Assembly: GCF_003473485.1 (NCBI RefSeq)
Contig: NC_053047.1
Location: forward strand, 2,743,001 to 2,807,000
DNA: 64,000 nt
Direction of reading: 5' to 3'
DNA from: Medicago truncatula
Taxonomy: Eukaryota; Streptophyta; Magnoliopsida; Fabales; Fabaceae
The position numbers and the translations under genes were made by a program. Within the stretch, counting starts at the first letter, position 1. Every line of letters starts with the position of its first letter. The notes beneath the pieces are model-generated. The model was not told the DNA's origin and did no database searches. It saw only the letters and a list, made by a program, of their open reading frames with translations. Of the stretch, positions 44,815 to 55,076 are shown in pieces.

Positions 44815-45064
44815 TATTTTTGACCAATAAGAAAAGAGAGAAACAAAATTGTCACCAAAGTTGTCATTAAATGGATGTCCAAATATCATTGCGTGCTGGT
44901 TCTGTGTCTAAGATTGAGTTTAATGCCACAAGCAACTCTAGTTAATTGAAATTTTACTCGTTATGCAGAGGTTCAAGTTGTAGGCGACACCTTTGTTTAT
45001 TAGCAATCTTATAAAAACTTCTTTGACGTTATTTCTGAAACTATTTTAAAATCCAAGTGGGGAT
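44020..45064 (+). mobile_element. Copia pol C-terminus and 3' internal region (remnant, unit 1)
   Basis: Starting right at the copy E junction, plus-strand frames give the decayed RNase H end of a Ty1/copia polyprotein (ILTQSIMESEMISLEK, LTHCDSNTT), with stops and shifts. Non-coding 3' DNA and a polypurine tract CAAGTGGGGAT (45054-45064) follow, before the LTR. The same stretch recurs at 63225-64000 with ~95% or better identity by eye, including the same nested MITE. Confidence 0.8.
44699..44890. mobile_element. MITE with CT microsatellite core
   Basis: AATAATATTTGTACAACTAT..TGACAAC at left and GTTGTCATTAAATGG..CAAATATCATT at right are inverted; 192 bp. A (CT)n run sits at 44775-44812, followed by TTTTTGACCAATAAGAAA. 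The same element lies at the same place in the second copia remnant (from 63899). No clear target duplication. Confidence 0.7.
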
Positions 45065-46505
45065 TGTTGGAACATGTGTAAAAATTGAGTTAAAAAACTA
45101 GACACAAATTCTCACATTTGGTAGAATTAGTGTTGTGTGAATTAAAAAAAAGTGGTAGTCCTACATCGGATGGTTCACACATAATAGTATATAGTAGGGG
45201 TGTATCTCTAAAGGGGTACATAATTATGTGAACAAAGTAAGCACTAGAATTAATTTAATCATTATTAGAAAGTGTTTTCTTAGTCCTCAAGTTTTGCTAA
45301 AATATTTTAGAACGCAATCTGAAATATTTTCGTATTCAATATAATATATTTTGGTATTTATATGAAATATATTTTTGTACTCAATAGTATATTTTTGTAC
45401 TCAATTTGCAATATTTTTATACTAGATCTAATATGTGAATTACTTGTTCCCAAAGTTGCACACATACTATTTGTGAATTTTCTCTATAAATAGAGAGCTC
45501 ACATAGTTCATTCCATACACCGAAAAATATCTGAAACATCGAATCTTTTTCTTCGCTCTTCCACTTTGACTTGTGTTAACGAGTCTTTCTTCTCTTCATC
45601 TAGTCCTTTTTCGGGGTATAATATCCCTTGGAATTAAGAACGGTTTTATGAGCATAGTCCCTCAATAATCTTTGTCCTTTCGGAATAAAGAATATTTTTA
45701 AGATCATAATCCCTTTTCTGGAATAATGTCCTTTTCAGAATTAAGAATGATCTTAAAATAAAAGTATATATAATCCATTTTATATTTCCTTCCCTTGGAT
45801 AAAGTTATATGTTAGAATGGTGATAACACCATATTTGAGTGGTTGAAATTTCATATTGATATTTGGAGATGTTAAAAGTTAGAATGGTGGTAACATCATA
45901 TTTGAGTGGTCACAATACCATAGTAGAGTGGTCATAGTACCATAATTGATTGGTTTCAGTACTAAAATATGAGTGGCCTTAGTATCATATTGGAGGTGTA
46001 ATTTTCGAACGTTTTTTTTACAACATAGTAGTTAATCGTGCTGTTGTAGTTTAACTTGTTTTTATATAGTCTCCTTTGCATTACTTTGGACAGTACCATG
46101 GAATGTCTTAAAGAGAGCGACATGATAGTGACTCAACCTAGTAACAACTTCAGTAGATTTATTTTTGGCAAAATTACAATTTTAGTCCCTTAACTTAATT
46201 TCAGGTAACAGTTTGGTCCTTTATCTGTTTTTTCATTTCAATTTAGTCCTTTTTGTCCATTTTTAATACATTTTCAAGCTTCAAATCTAATATTATTATC
46301 CAAACATAAACGAGGATCATAGATTTGAAGACTGAAAGACCATAAGAAAATTAAATCATGAATTTTAAGCTTAAAAATTCATATGAAAATGGACAAAAAG
46401 GACCAAATTGAAATGAAAAAATATATAGGACCAAACGGTTACCTGAAATTAAGTTTAAGTGACTAAAAGTGTAACTTTGCTTTTATTTTTTAAAAATAGA
46501 ATTTA
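45065..46505 (+). mobile_element. Ty1/copia 3' LTR, containing a nested MITE
   Basis: Begins TGTTGGAACATGTG directly after the polypurine tract. It has the TATA core CTCTATAAATAGAGAGCTC (about 45482-45500), identical to that in the LTR at 41-937, and ends near 46505 after the MITE at 46167-46481. It contains a run of ..GAGTGGT..ATACCAT.. words (45830-45990). The end is approximate. Confidence 0.75.
46167..46481. mobile_element. Mutator-type MITE, 315 bp
   Basis: GGCAAAATTACAATTTTAGT at left and ACTAAAAGTGTAACTTTGC at right, with long arms (..CTTAATTTCAGGTAAC..GTTTGGTCC). 9-bp duplication TTTATTTTT at 46158-46166 and 46482-46490. Confidence 0.9.
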
Positions 46506-47390
46506 AAAATTCAAATAGAACGGTGTTCCGTTAAATGTTATTAAATGTTATTCTACATCATTATATATGATGTGTAATAGTAAAAAATAAGCTCTAAATT
46601 GGGTTGTGTAAAAAAAATAAGCCTTAAAATATTGTTTCAATTAAAATATGATGAATACAAGTGTATTTGATAGGATGCCCAATCAGGTGCTATATCTAGA
46701 TGAAATAAAAAGTACATCAAAGTTTAGATAACACTGAGCTCTAAAAGCAATTAAATGCATGCATGCAAGTAGAATAGAAGCCATCACCACATTCTTCCTT
46801 AGCTAAGAAGCCCTCATGAAAATGCATACATCTTATTTTATTACATACTATAGATCTCAATGCTCCACCCAATTAACACAAAGAAACAACACAAGAATAG
46901 AACCATCCATCAAATGCCAATTTTTTTTTTTTTTTTGGCACTTTAAAAAAAACCCCATATGTCTTGTTTTGATTTCACACGAAGAAGAGATACTATTAAT
47001 ACAAAGACAACATTCAAACAATGAAGCATTGAATCCGACACAAACACCAAACACGACATAATCATGTCGCTACCTATAATATAAAAAATATAAGACAACG
47101 AGGCATTCATATATATATAATTAATTTTGTGTGTGGAACTTGGTAAGAGACGGAGGAGGTATTAATCAAGCATGAACAACCAAAGCTATTAACAACACAA
47201 TTCAGACAAAATTCCCTCAACATGCCCAAAGGCCAAACCTAAACATTATCTTTAAATGTGTCAATTCAAAAGCAGCACACATGAACATAGTTCATAACTA
47301 CAGTTTTATTAATTAAAATGTTTCAAAACATTACTAAGAAAACTGAAATTAATCCAACTAAAAAAAAACTGAAATCAATCCAATCTAAAT
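46506..47390. other. 3' flank of copy F, second unit of the segmental duplication
   Basis: Matches 41230-42490 in blocks (AAGTACATCAAAGTTTAGAT at ~46702; GAAGCATTGAATCCGACACA at ~47024; AATTCCCTCAACATGCC at ~47210). A poly(T) run at 46921-46938 interrupts. No gene is seen. Confidence 0.6.
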
Positions 47391-49365
47391 TAATGTATGA
47401 CAGCATTCTCCCCAATCAAATTTTTATTAAAAGGGTCTTATTAACTAATGTTCACGGGGAATTCTTTAAGGATTTCAAATTTAGCAATTATTTTTTCAAA
47501 AATAACTATTACAATTTACAATGCATTAAATACACAATTTTTCATCAAAAAACTTACCATTTAAAATGTTTAAAGAGTGTCTCGGGGGCACTAGTTAACA
47601 TTTAAAATGTTTGGAAAATGTTAAGTAGTGCCCCCGGGGCACTGATTAAGGAATTATAAAAGAAAATGTTTTTTTTTTTTTTTTTTTTCCGAAAATTATG
47701 TATTTTACTTTTTGAAACTTGAAAAAATGTTGATTTTAATGTTGACTTTGCTTTTTCTTTCTAACTTTGGCTACTTAACTAATACCCGGAGGCACCGGTT
47801 AACATGACCCAAAAAAATTCCTCATATTTTTCACTTGCCTCCTCCACCTATTCATCCTACAGTCTTGAGCCAATTCTTGTTTATCTTTCCCTGCCACCAG
47901 TTGAGCTTTCTCACCCTTTTTCTTTGCTTCCTCCTCTTCCTTTTCCTTTGCAATTTCAAGATATTGAATCAAATTCTTCAAGCAAGCCTCAACATCTTCG
48001 GTGGTCGACTTTGGCATCAAATTCTCGGCAACATCAGCTGGTGACATATTAGTCTCTCCCAACAACTTTTCAATAATTGGAAACAAATCACCATGAGACT
48101 CAACATCCAAGTAGTTCTTAGCAAGAACCTTGAATGCTTGATATCTACAATAGGACATTTCTATGTGTTTATCCATCCTTCCCCTCCTAATTAGAGCAGG
48201 ATCAAGTTTGTCCACAAAATTAGTTGTGAAAATTATGATCCGTTCTCCTCCACATGATGACCAAATTCCATCAATAGAATTCAACAAACCCGAAAGAGTT
48301 ACATTGCTTTTCCTTTTCTCTTCTTCTTCTTCATCATCGTCGTCGTCATCTTCATCTTCTTCTTCACTTTTCTTATCAGTTTTCTCTTTATTCTCATTTT
48401 TATCATTACGATCTTTCTCCTTTTTCTTCTTCCTTTGACCGGTAAGCTCAAGAGAACAATCAATATCTTCAATAACGATAACTGATTTGCTCGACGTCTC
48501 AATCAAAAGTGTTTTCAACTCATTGTTATCCTTGACAGTTGTTAATTCAAGATCATATACATCGTAGTTCATGAAATTTGCAATAGCAGATATCATGGTA
48601 GATTTCCCAGTTCCTGGTGGACCATAGAGTAGATAACCGCGTTTCCAAGCCTTTCCAACTTTAGCATAATACTCTTTCCCTTTCTTGAATTTAACAAGAT
48701 CGTTTATGATCTCTTCTTTCTTCTCCGGTTCCATAGCAAGTGTTTCAAACCTTGCAGGGTGCGCAAAATTTGTGTGACTCCACCCCGACATCCACCAACA
48801 ACCGCTATTGTTGGTGTAAAGCTTTAGTCGCCTATTCTTAAATATAACAGCCTTTCCTTGGTCCAACACATGTTGTATGTAAGAGGAAGTAATGAGATCG
48901 CGATGCCTTTTGTGGAAAGTTAGGGTTAAGTATCTTACCACATCGAAATTAGGTCTTCCTGAAGATGCTTTTCTTGTTGGAGCTTTGCTGTTTGAAGACC
49001 ACCAAACTTTGACTCCATTGAACTCATCCTCAATCTCTTCTTTGTCGTCCATGCTAAGGACAAGCGGTGATTGGCTATCTTCCACAACTTCGGCTTTAAG
49101 TCTCTTGGCTCTTTGACTCGAGTTAGCACCAAGATATGTTTGGATAATTGTGTAAGTTTCGCTTTGTTTGAGACGCTCGTCCGATGATTCATAAAAAGTT
49201 ATTTGGACGTTAAGGGGACATAAGGTCTGTAAATTTGTTCATGTGCTTTTCAACAAACTTATGAAGATCAGATGGGCAGAATTGCTCATACATGGCATAA
49301 AGAAACATTAGGCTAGCGGCAATTGAGCCTAATTGTGACAATATTTCCCCAATTCCCATTGCCAT
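47391..49365 (-). pseudogene. AAA-ATPase copy F: premature stop and element inserted near its 3' end
   Basis: The start MAMGIGEILSQLGSIAASLM (ATG at 49363-49365) and the membrane segment are present. A one-base gain near 49210 then creates a stop right after KFTDLMSP (TAA at 49210-49212); copy E has the uninterrupted reading there. The rest (428 codons from 49085) is intact and nearly identical to copy E: Walker A, Walker B, sensor 1, RRGR and a slightly different acidic insert (EEDEDDDDDDEEEEEKRK). Near the C-terminus a ~430-bp insertion (about 47420-47850) replaces the usual tail; the frame now ends in foreign sequence (..RNFFGSC). The original last codons and 3' flank resume at about 47391-47418. 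Confidence 0.87.
47433..47810. mobile_element. MITE inserted in AAA-ATPase copy F
   Basis: Ends GGGTCTTATTAACTAATG and CACCGGTTAACATGACCC are inverted. The interior has paired GTGTCTCGGGGGCACTAGTT and AGTGCCCCCGGGGCACTGAT and a poly(T) run. About 378 bp, within a ~430-bp stretch absent from copy E. No clear 9-bp duplication; the flanks are A/T runs. Similar end text to 21613-21776. Confidence 0.75.
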
Positions 49366-49790
49366 CTCTAATACTTAGAAACTATTGTGCCTATTCTTAT
49401 GTTTTTTTTTGTGGGTGTTGGTTTAACCTATATGGTATGATTTTATAAGGAGTAGTGATTTAGGTTTTGTATCTTGGCGACCAAGTTATCTAGGAGACAT
49501 ACGATTTGTTGATTTTGTGGGCGTGTTGAAATTGGAAACTAGCAGCCAGATTAAAAAGAAAATATAAAAACGAAAAAAATATATTTTATTTGTATACTCA
49601 ATTAGGCAAATATATCTATTTAACTCCACCAAAAATAAAATAAAAAATTTAATTAATATAATTTAATGGTGTACAATTATTTTATACTGTGAGAGAGTAT
49701 ATATTAATTAAACAATAAAATAAAAACTGTTTAATTAATTTGTATCTCCAATTTGTACAATTATTTTAGATTGAGAGAGCATATTAATTG
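49366..49790. promoter_or_regulatory. Upstream region of copy F
   Basis: Would hold the promoter of copy F. It does not show the shared block of the B/C promoters; TTTTATAAGGAGTAGTG at about 49440-49457 is a weak TATA candidate on the minus strand. The rest is AT-rich with no feature. The matching region has been deleted from copy E. Confidence 0.35.
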
Positions 49791-49978
49791 TTTTTTGAGT
49801 AAAGGACATCAATTTATTAATTCAGAAGAGTAGTGAAATTATAAATAAAAATTGTCTCTGAAGCATTACATGCTATTGAAAGAGTCATGAGGTGCCTTAA
49901 AAAGACTATGACTATATGCTTATATTATGAAATGTATCCTATTGTACTTGAATGGTACAATTATACAAGATGGAACAT
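49791..49978 (+). pseudogene. Copia pol fragment (remnant, unit 2), upstream part
   Basis: A plus-strand frame reads EALHAIERVMRCLKKTM then LYYEMYPIVLEWY, the HAIERVMRYLK..GL.Y motif before the RNase H of Ty1/copia. It is cut at 49978 by the 13-kb insertion and resumes at 63136 (..LSDKSKAINGYTFSITGG), the two parts joining in register across the AACAT duplication. Confidence 0.8.
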
Positions 49979-50671
49979 TGATAATGTCTCTATAGTTAGT
50001 ATTTTTAGAGTCACTTTTAAGTAGTTTTAAGTTAAATTGAATCAATTCAAAGTGTGTTTTGGAGTCAAACTGAGATAAAAAGGATTTTAAAAATATTTAG
50101 TTGTGTTAATTATTTTTGTTATTAATTTTCACTAACTGGATGAATTCTTGGAGTTTTTGTTCTCTTAATTTTTAGGTAATAAATTGAGCTGTTGGAGTGA
50201 AAAAAAAAAACCAACGATCATGTTCAACGCATAAGCCAAAGAAGGGCTGAACTTGTTTCCATAAGAAAAGTGCAGAACAAATTTCAATCATGCTTAATTC
50301 TAATCTTAAATTCACTAAGGAATTAGGGATTATTTTAGGATTAATGATTTTGTCACTAAGGAATTAGGGCAAGAATAAATTAGAGAATTCGGTAGTGATA
50401 CGATAAGTCTATTCAATGGTCATATTCAAGTTGTTAACTCAAGATAGTCATCTGGTGAAACTCATCCCTGACAATCTTATTATTATAGTTCAATCCAATT
50501 TTACTTTACTTAATTTTCATTATTACAATCACACAAATTCAGTACCTTTTTGTTCAATTAAGTCACAAATATTATTCGACAGTATAACGCGATCCTCGAG
50601 TTCGACACTTGGTCTTACCGTTTTAATTTTACTACTTGCACGATTTCGTACACTTGCGAAAATCGCTATCA
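49979..50671 (+). repeat. 5' LTR of the non-autonomous element (670-bp internal deletion)
   Basis: 693 bp against 1364 bp for the 3' LTR. The missing 670 bp lies between two TTCAATCA repeats that are separate in the 3' LTR (62072-62079 and 62742-62749) and fused to one here. The deleted part would contain much of the LTR promoter region. Confidence 0.92.
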
Positions 50672-50677
50672 AATTTT

Positions 50678-50698
50678 TGGCGCCGCTGCCGGGGATTG
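50678..50698 (+). other. Primer binding site (tRNA-Asp type)
   Basis: TGGCGCCGCTGCCGGGGATT a few bases after the LTR end. It is complementary to the 3' end of plant tRNA-Asp apart from one or two bases. Confidence 0.75.
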
Positions 50699-50851
50699 CC
50701 ATATCATTGTTGAATTTTATTTTTGCTTAATTTTATTTTTTGCTCTGCAATAAAATTTTTGTTTTTATTTTATTTTTATTTGTTTAGTTTTCTAATGTCG
50801 AGTTCTAGTGATTTTTTTCTTCTTTGTTGAGATAATTAACCACCACATAGT

Positions 50852-51486
50852 ATGGAAGAATTCGACGATTATCTTCTTTTACAACTTTTGGATGAAACTG
50901 AGACTTGTCTTCTTTCTGCACAATGTCGTATACTTGAGGGGCAGATCATGAGAGATGCATTTGAAAAAGATCTCCTTCAGGTTCTACCTCATAGATTTGA
51001 TTTTTGTAGCGAAGGACATATAAGTGACACTTTTGATTATTATGTCCTACCATCAAAAGGTGAAGAATTATTGGTCTTGGAAGCAGAAGAAGATGAGTTT
51101 TTCATGAAAAAGATTAATTTTAAGCAAATGCTACCTACTCAAATACTTCACAAAGATTCATATGACAAGATCTTTCGTTCCAAGGACGTTTTGATTGAAT
51201 TCATGAATAATAATGAAGGTTCAATCGAAATATTTGAGAGTCAATGTGAAAGGTTATTTGAGCGAGTGGTTGAGTTTGAGAAGTTTAAGATTGGAGATAA
51301 GTTCAGTGTTGTGGGAAAGAAAGAAGATGAGGGAGAATCAATAAACATTAAGGATGGTATAGTTGGTAAGGATACTCAAAAGTCCCAACTTTGGGGGGAT
51401 TTAGATGCCCAACCAAATATTCATCAACAAAACATTTCTCCAATTTATTTTAGCGACAAGGCAGGGGAAAAGGAAGAGATTGATGA
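50852..51486 (+). pseudogene. ORF of the non-autonomous element, 5' part
   Basis: Starts MEEFDDYLLLQLLDETETCL and runs in one frame to the Tekay insertion at 51487. The original frame continues after 60203 (EVLDAIYALF..), so the unbroken ORF had 256 codons. The protein is acidic, with no zinc knuckle, protease, RT or integrase motif. Cys/Leu-rich helices lie near the N-terminus and a Glu/Lys-rich middle follows (GKKEDEGES). I do not recognise the family; a Gag-like or packaging-related role is speculation. Confidence 0.7.
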
Positions 51487-53583
51487 TGTAACGCCCACTT
51501 TCGTTTAATCGTTTATTTAATCGAGTTTAGGTGATTATATTATAATTATATAATATATGCATGATTTTGGTATGTTTTGATGATTTATGATGTTTTGATC
51601 GATGACGTGATGAGTTATGAGTTTTGGAGGATTTGATAAGGATATGAGAATTATTTTATTGTTAAATAAAATAAAGATTTAAAAATAATATAAAATATTT
51701 AGTTGAGTGCTGTTTTGATATTTTAGATAGTTTTGGGGGAGAAAGTGAGATAAGATAAGTAATTAAGAAGAGGTATATAAAGGTTAGACCTAGTTTTAGA
51801 AAAACATTGTACGAACGACTGTTTTGGAGAAAAAAGAGAAAAGCTTAGAGAGGACCAAGAGACCAAGAGTGCTGCGATTTTCTTCAAACAAGGTAAGGGT
51901 GAGACTAATAATTCAATAACGTTGATCGTTGTAATTCTGATGATTAATTGACAAAGTAAGGATTGATTTAGAAAAGTTTTGGAATTAGGTCAAAACCTTA
52001 AAAATTGATGATCAAACGGTAAAACTTGTTTAGATTGATGTAGAAACCGTCCTTTAACCTTAGAACATGTTTAAGATGGATTATGAAATCAAAATTAGGC
52101 TTTGAACCATGTTGTGTGTTGGATTTTTGAGAAAAACCCTAGTCTGCCCGTGCTTCTGTTCATCGCTCGCCACGGCGAGTGATGAGCCTCGCCTCGCGAG
52201 TGATGAACTTCATCGCTCGCCACGCGAGCCCTTCCCTTCGCCTCGCGAGTTGTTTAGTTCAACTCGCCATGGCGAGCAATCCCCTTCGCCTCGCGAGTTG
52301 TGTGATGCAGCTCGCCACTGCGAGCCACCTTACTCGCCATAGCGAGCCAAGGCAGAGTGTATGTTAGATTTCGTGTTTCGACCTTTTTAGTTGGACCTTG
52401 AGTGCCTTGAGTGCCTGAACATACCTAGTATTGATTAGGAATGAATGTAGGATCAGAGGGAACCCAGAACAACCTTAGTTTGGGAGTTGAGTGGTGCTCG
52501 CCATGGCGAGTAAGTACTCTCGCCTCGCGAGTACAACCAGAATGAACTTGTTTATGTGTTTGTGCGATCTGTGTCGCACTTGTTGATCAAGAGTGAACCC
52601 CTAACTAGTAATGAGACCTAGTGATGTCGTTAAATGCAGTCTGTAGAGTTGTTTAAGTCATGATAATATTAATTGAACATGAGCTAATGTAATGTACATT
52701 TATGCAAGATATGAAGATTTGATAATGATACAATTTATGTGCTATTGATATAATGATATCATCTTGTTATGTGACCTGTTTATGCTGCTTCCGTTATTTA
52801 ACTAAGTGCATAAGTATATGATGAAGTTTAGCTCCAAATTATTGGATGCATATTGATAAGTTGATTACGATGTTTTGTTCATATGTGTCCATGCATAGCA
52901 TCTCATTGAGCTTAGTCCTCACCACGAATATTAGGAGCTTTGTCCTCCGCACGTTTTATAGGAGCTTTGTCCTCCGCACGATTAAAGTATATTAATACTT
53001 ATGATGACGATTGGTACCACATGCATATAAGGAGTCTAAGAGCATTGTCACATTGTCATGATTAAGATGCCTTGTTGATAATGAATGAATACGTGATTAA
53101 GTGATAAGTGTTTATTGATTATGTTATGTCGTTGATAATAATTGGATGTATGATTATGTGATAACTGTTTAGCATTTATGCAAAGTTAATAATGGAATGA
53201 TTATGATGTTAATTTATGATTCACGATTACACTGATTAATGTTATTTTATTATGAAATCTCACCCCTTCTGCTTGAAAATGTTGCCCTTCGTATGGGTAA
53301 CTTGCAGGTGATCGTGCTTAGTGTGCAGTTGCCGTCGTGAGTGACCTTGCCTTCACTGTGTCGTCTAGGTCGCTCTGATACGTAACGGGATGGGGTTAAT
53401 GCTATAACATGCTTCATTCTCTTACGTGATTAATATGATATTTTTATAATGTTTAAGATATTGGTTAAATTATTATTTAACTGTTGGATTTACGTTATAT
53501 GTGATATCCCGTTGTTTGATGTTTACTCTGATAAATATTATGTTTTTAAAGAAGTTTTGCTATTGGGAAAACGGGGTGTTACA
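51487..53583 (+). repeat. 5' LTR of the Tekay-type element
   Basis: TATA box TATATAAA at about 51774-51781. Downstream, in the transcribed part (52155-52345 and 52497-52530), is a cluster of short palindromes built on CTCGCC..GGCGAG and CTCGCGAG. A 2x repeat AGGAGCTTTGTCCTCCGCAC lies at about 52931-52980. Confidence 0.93.
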
Positions 53584-53585
53584 AT

Positions 53586-53597
53586 TGGTATCAGAGC
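53586..53597 (+). other. Primer binding site (initiator tRNA-Met)
   Basis: TGGTATCAGAGC, two bases after the LTR end; exact match to the usual plant tRNA-iMet primer site. Confidence 0.92.
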
Positions 53598-53696
53598 AGG
53601 TCGGTCCGTCCGGTCAATTAGAGAGTCGTGTTGAGTCTTAGTAATATTTATATTACTATCTTATGTTGTTATTGCTACTTTTGTAGAATATCAGGA

Positions 53697-55076
53697 ATGG
53701 CCGGAAGAAACGATGCTGCGTTAGCTGCTGCTCTACAAGTTGTTGCCCAAGCTGTGGGACAACAACCTAATGCAAATGCTGGTGCGAACGCTGAAGCTAG
53801 GATGTTGGAGACGTTCATGAAGAAGAACCCTCCGACTTTCAAAGGACGTTATGACCCTGATGGAGCCCAGACGTGGCTTAAGGAGATTGAGAGGATTTTC
53901 CGGGTTATGCAGTGCATTGAGGATCAGAAAGTGCGGTTTGGTACTCATCAGCTAGCCGAGGAAGCTGATGACTGGTGGGTTGCTCTTCTGCCTACCCTTG
54001 GGCAGGAGGGAGCTGTTGTGACTTGGGCTGTTTTCAGGAGAGAGTTCCTGAGAAGATACTTTCCAGAAGATGTTCGCGGGAAGAAGGAGATCGAGTTCCT
54101 TGAGTTGAAGCAAGGAAACATGTCTGTGACAGAGTATGCTGCCAAGTTCGTGGAGCTGTCGAAGTTCTACCCGCACTATACTGCTGAGAATGCTGAGTTC
54201 TCGAGATGCATCAAGTTCGAGAATGGTTTGAGGCCCGACATCAAGAGGGCGATTGGATACCAACAGCTTAGAGTTTTTCAGGATTTGGTCAATAGCTGCA
54301 GGATCTATGAAGAGGATACCAAGGCTCACTACAAGATAGTGAATGAGAGGAAGGGCAAGGGACAACAGAGTCGTCCTAAGCTGTACAGTGCCCCTGCTGA
54401 TAAAGGGAAACAGAAGATGGTCGATGTTAGGCGGCCTAAGAAGAAGGATGCTACAGAGATTGTGTGTTTCAATTGTGGTGGGAAAGGCCACAAAAGCAAC
54501 GTCTGCCCTGAGGAAATCAAGAAGTGTGTCCGGTGTGGCAAGAAAGGTCATGTTGTAGCTGACTGCAATTGTACGGACATTGTGTGCTTTAATTGCAATG
54601 GAGAGGGTCACATTAGTTCACAGTGTACTCAGCCTAAGAGGGCACCGACTACTGGTAGAGTCTTTGCTTTGACTGGTACTCAGACAGAGAACGAGGATCG
54701 TTTGATCAGAGGTACTTGCTATATTAATAATACTCCTTTAGTTGCTATTATTGATACTGGTGCTACGCATTGTTTTATTGCTTTCGATTGTGTTTCTGCT
54801 TTGGGTCTTGATTTGTCTGATATGAATGGAGAGATGGTTGTCGAAACTCCAGCTAAGGGTTCGGTGACTACTTCTCTCGTATGTTTGAAATGTCCTTTGT
54901 CTATGTTTGGTCGTGATTTCGAAATGGATTTAGTTTGTCTACCTTTGAGCGGTATGGATGTGATTCTGGGTATGAACTGGTTAGAGTACAACCACGTTCT
55001 TATTAATTGTTTTAGCAAGTCAGTGCATTTCTCTTCCGTCGAAGAGGAAAGTGGTGCAGAGTTTTTTATCTACTAA
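53697..55076 (+). pseudogene. Gag-protease part of the Tekay-type polyprotein
   Basis: Start chosen at MAGRNDAALAAALQVVAQAV, the usual Tekay Gag opening; an upstream in-frame ATG at 53628 adds an unlikely hydrophobic leader. The Gag core includes NPPTFKGRYDPDGAQTWLKE and EFLELKQGNMSV. Three CCHC zinc knuckles follow at about 54463-54640 (CFNCGGKGHKSNVC, CVRCGKKGHVVADC, CFNCNGEGHISSQC). The protease active site IIDTGATHCF lies at about 54745-54775 and GMDVILGMNWL follows. The frame then ends early because of one extra T in a T run at about 55058-55063; the reading continues one frame over into RT. Confidence 0.93.

Noticed and set aside
52109-52367. Frames in the Tekay LTRs (also at 58724-58982)
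   Set aside because: They are identical passengers of the LTR palindrome region, out of the gag-pol context; no start context or domain.
53628-53696. Upstream in-frame ATG for the Tekay gag
   Set aside because: It would add a hydrophobic leader not seen in this clade; the MAGRND start at 53697 fits better.
55051-55076. Programmed frameshift between gag-pro and pol
   Set aside because: Tekay/Del elements use one continuous frame, and removing a single T from the T run would restore it; a plain indel is simpler.
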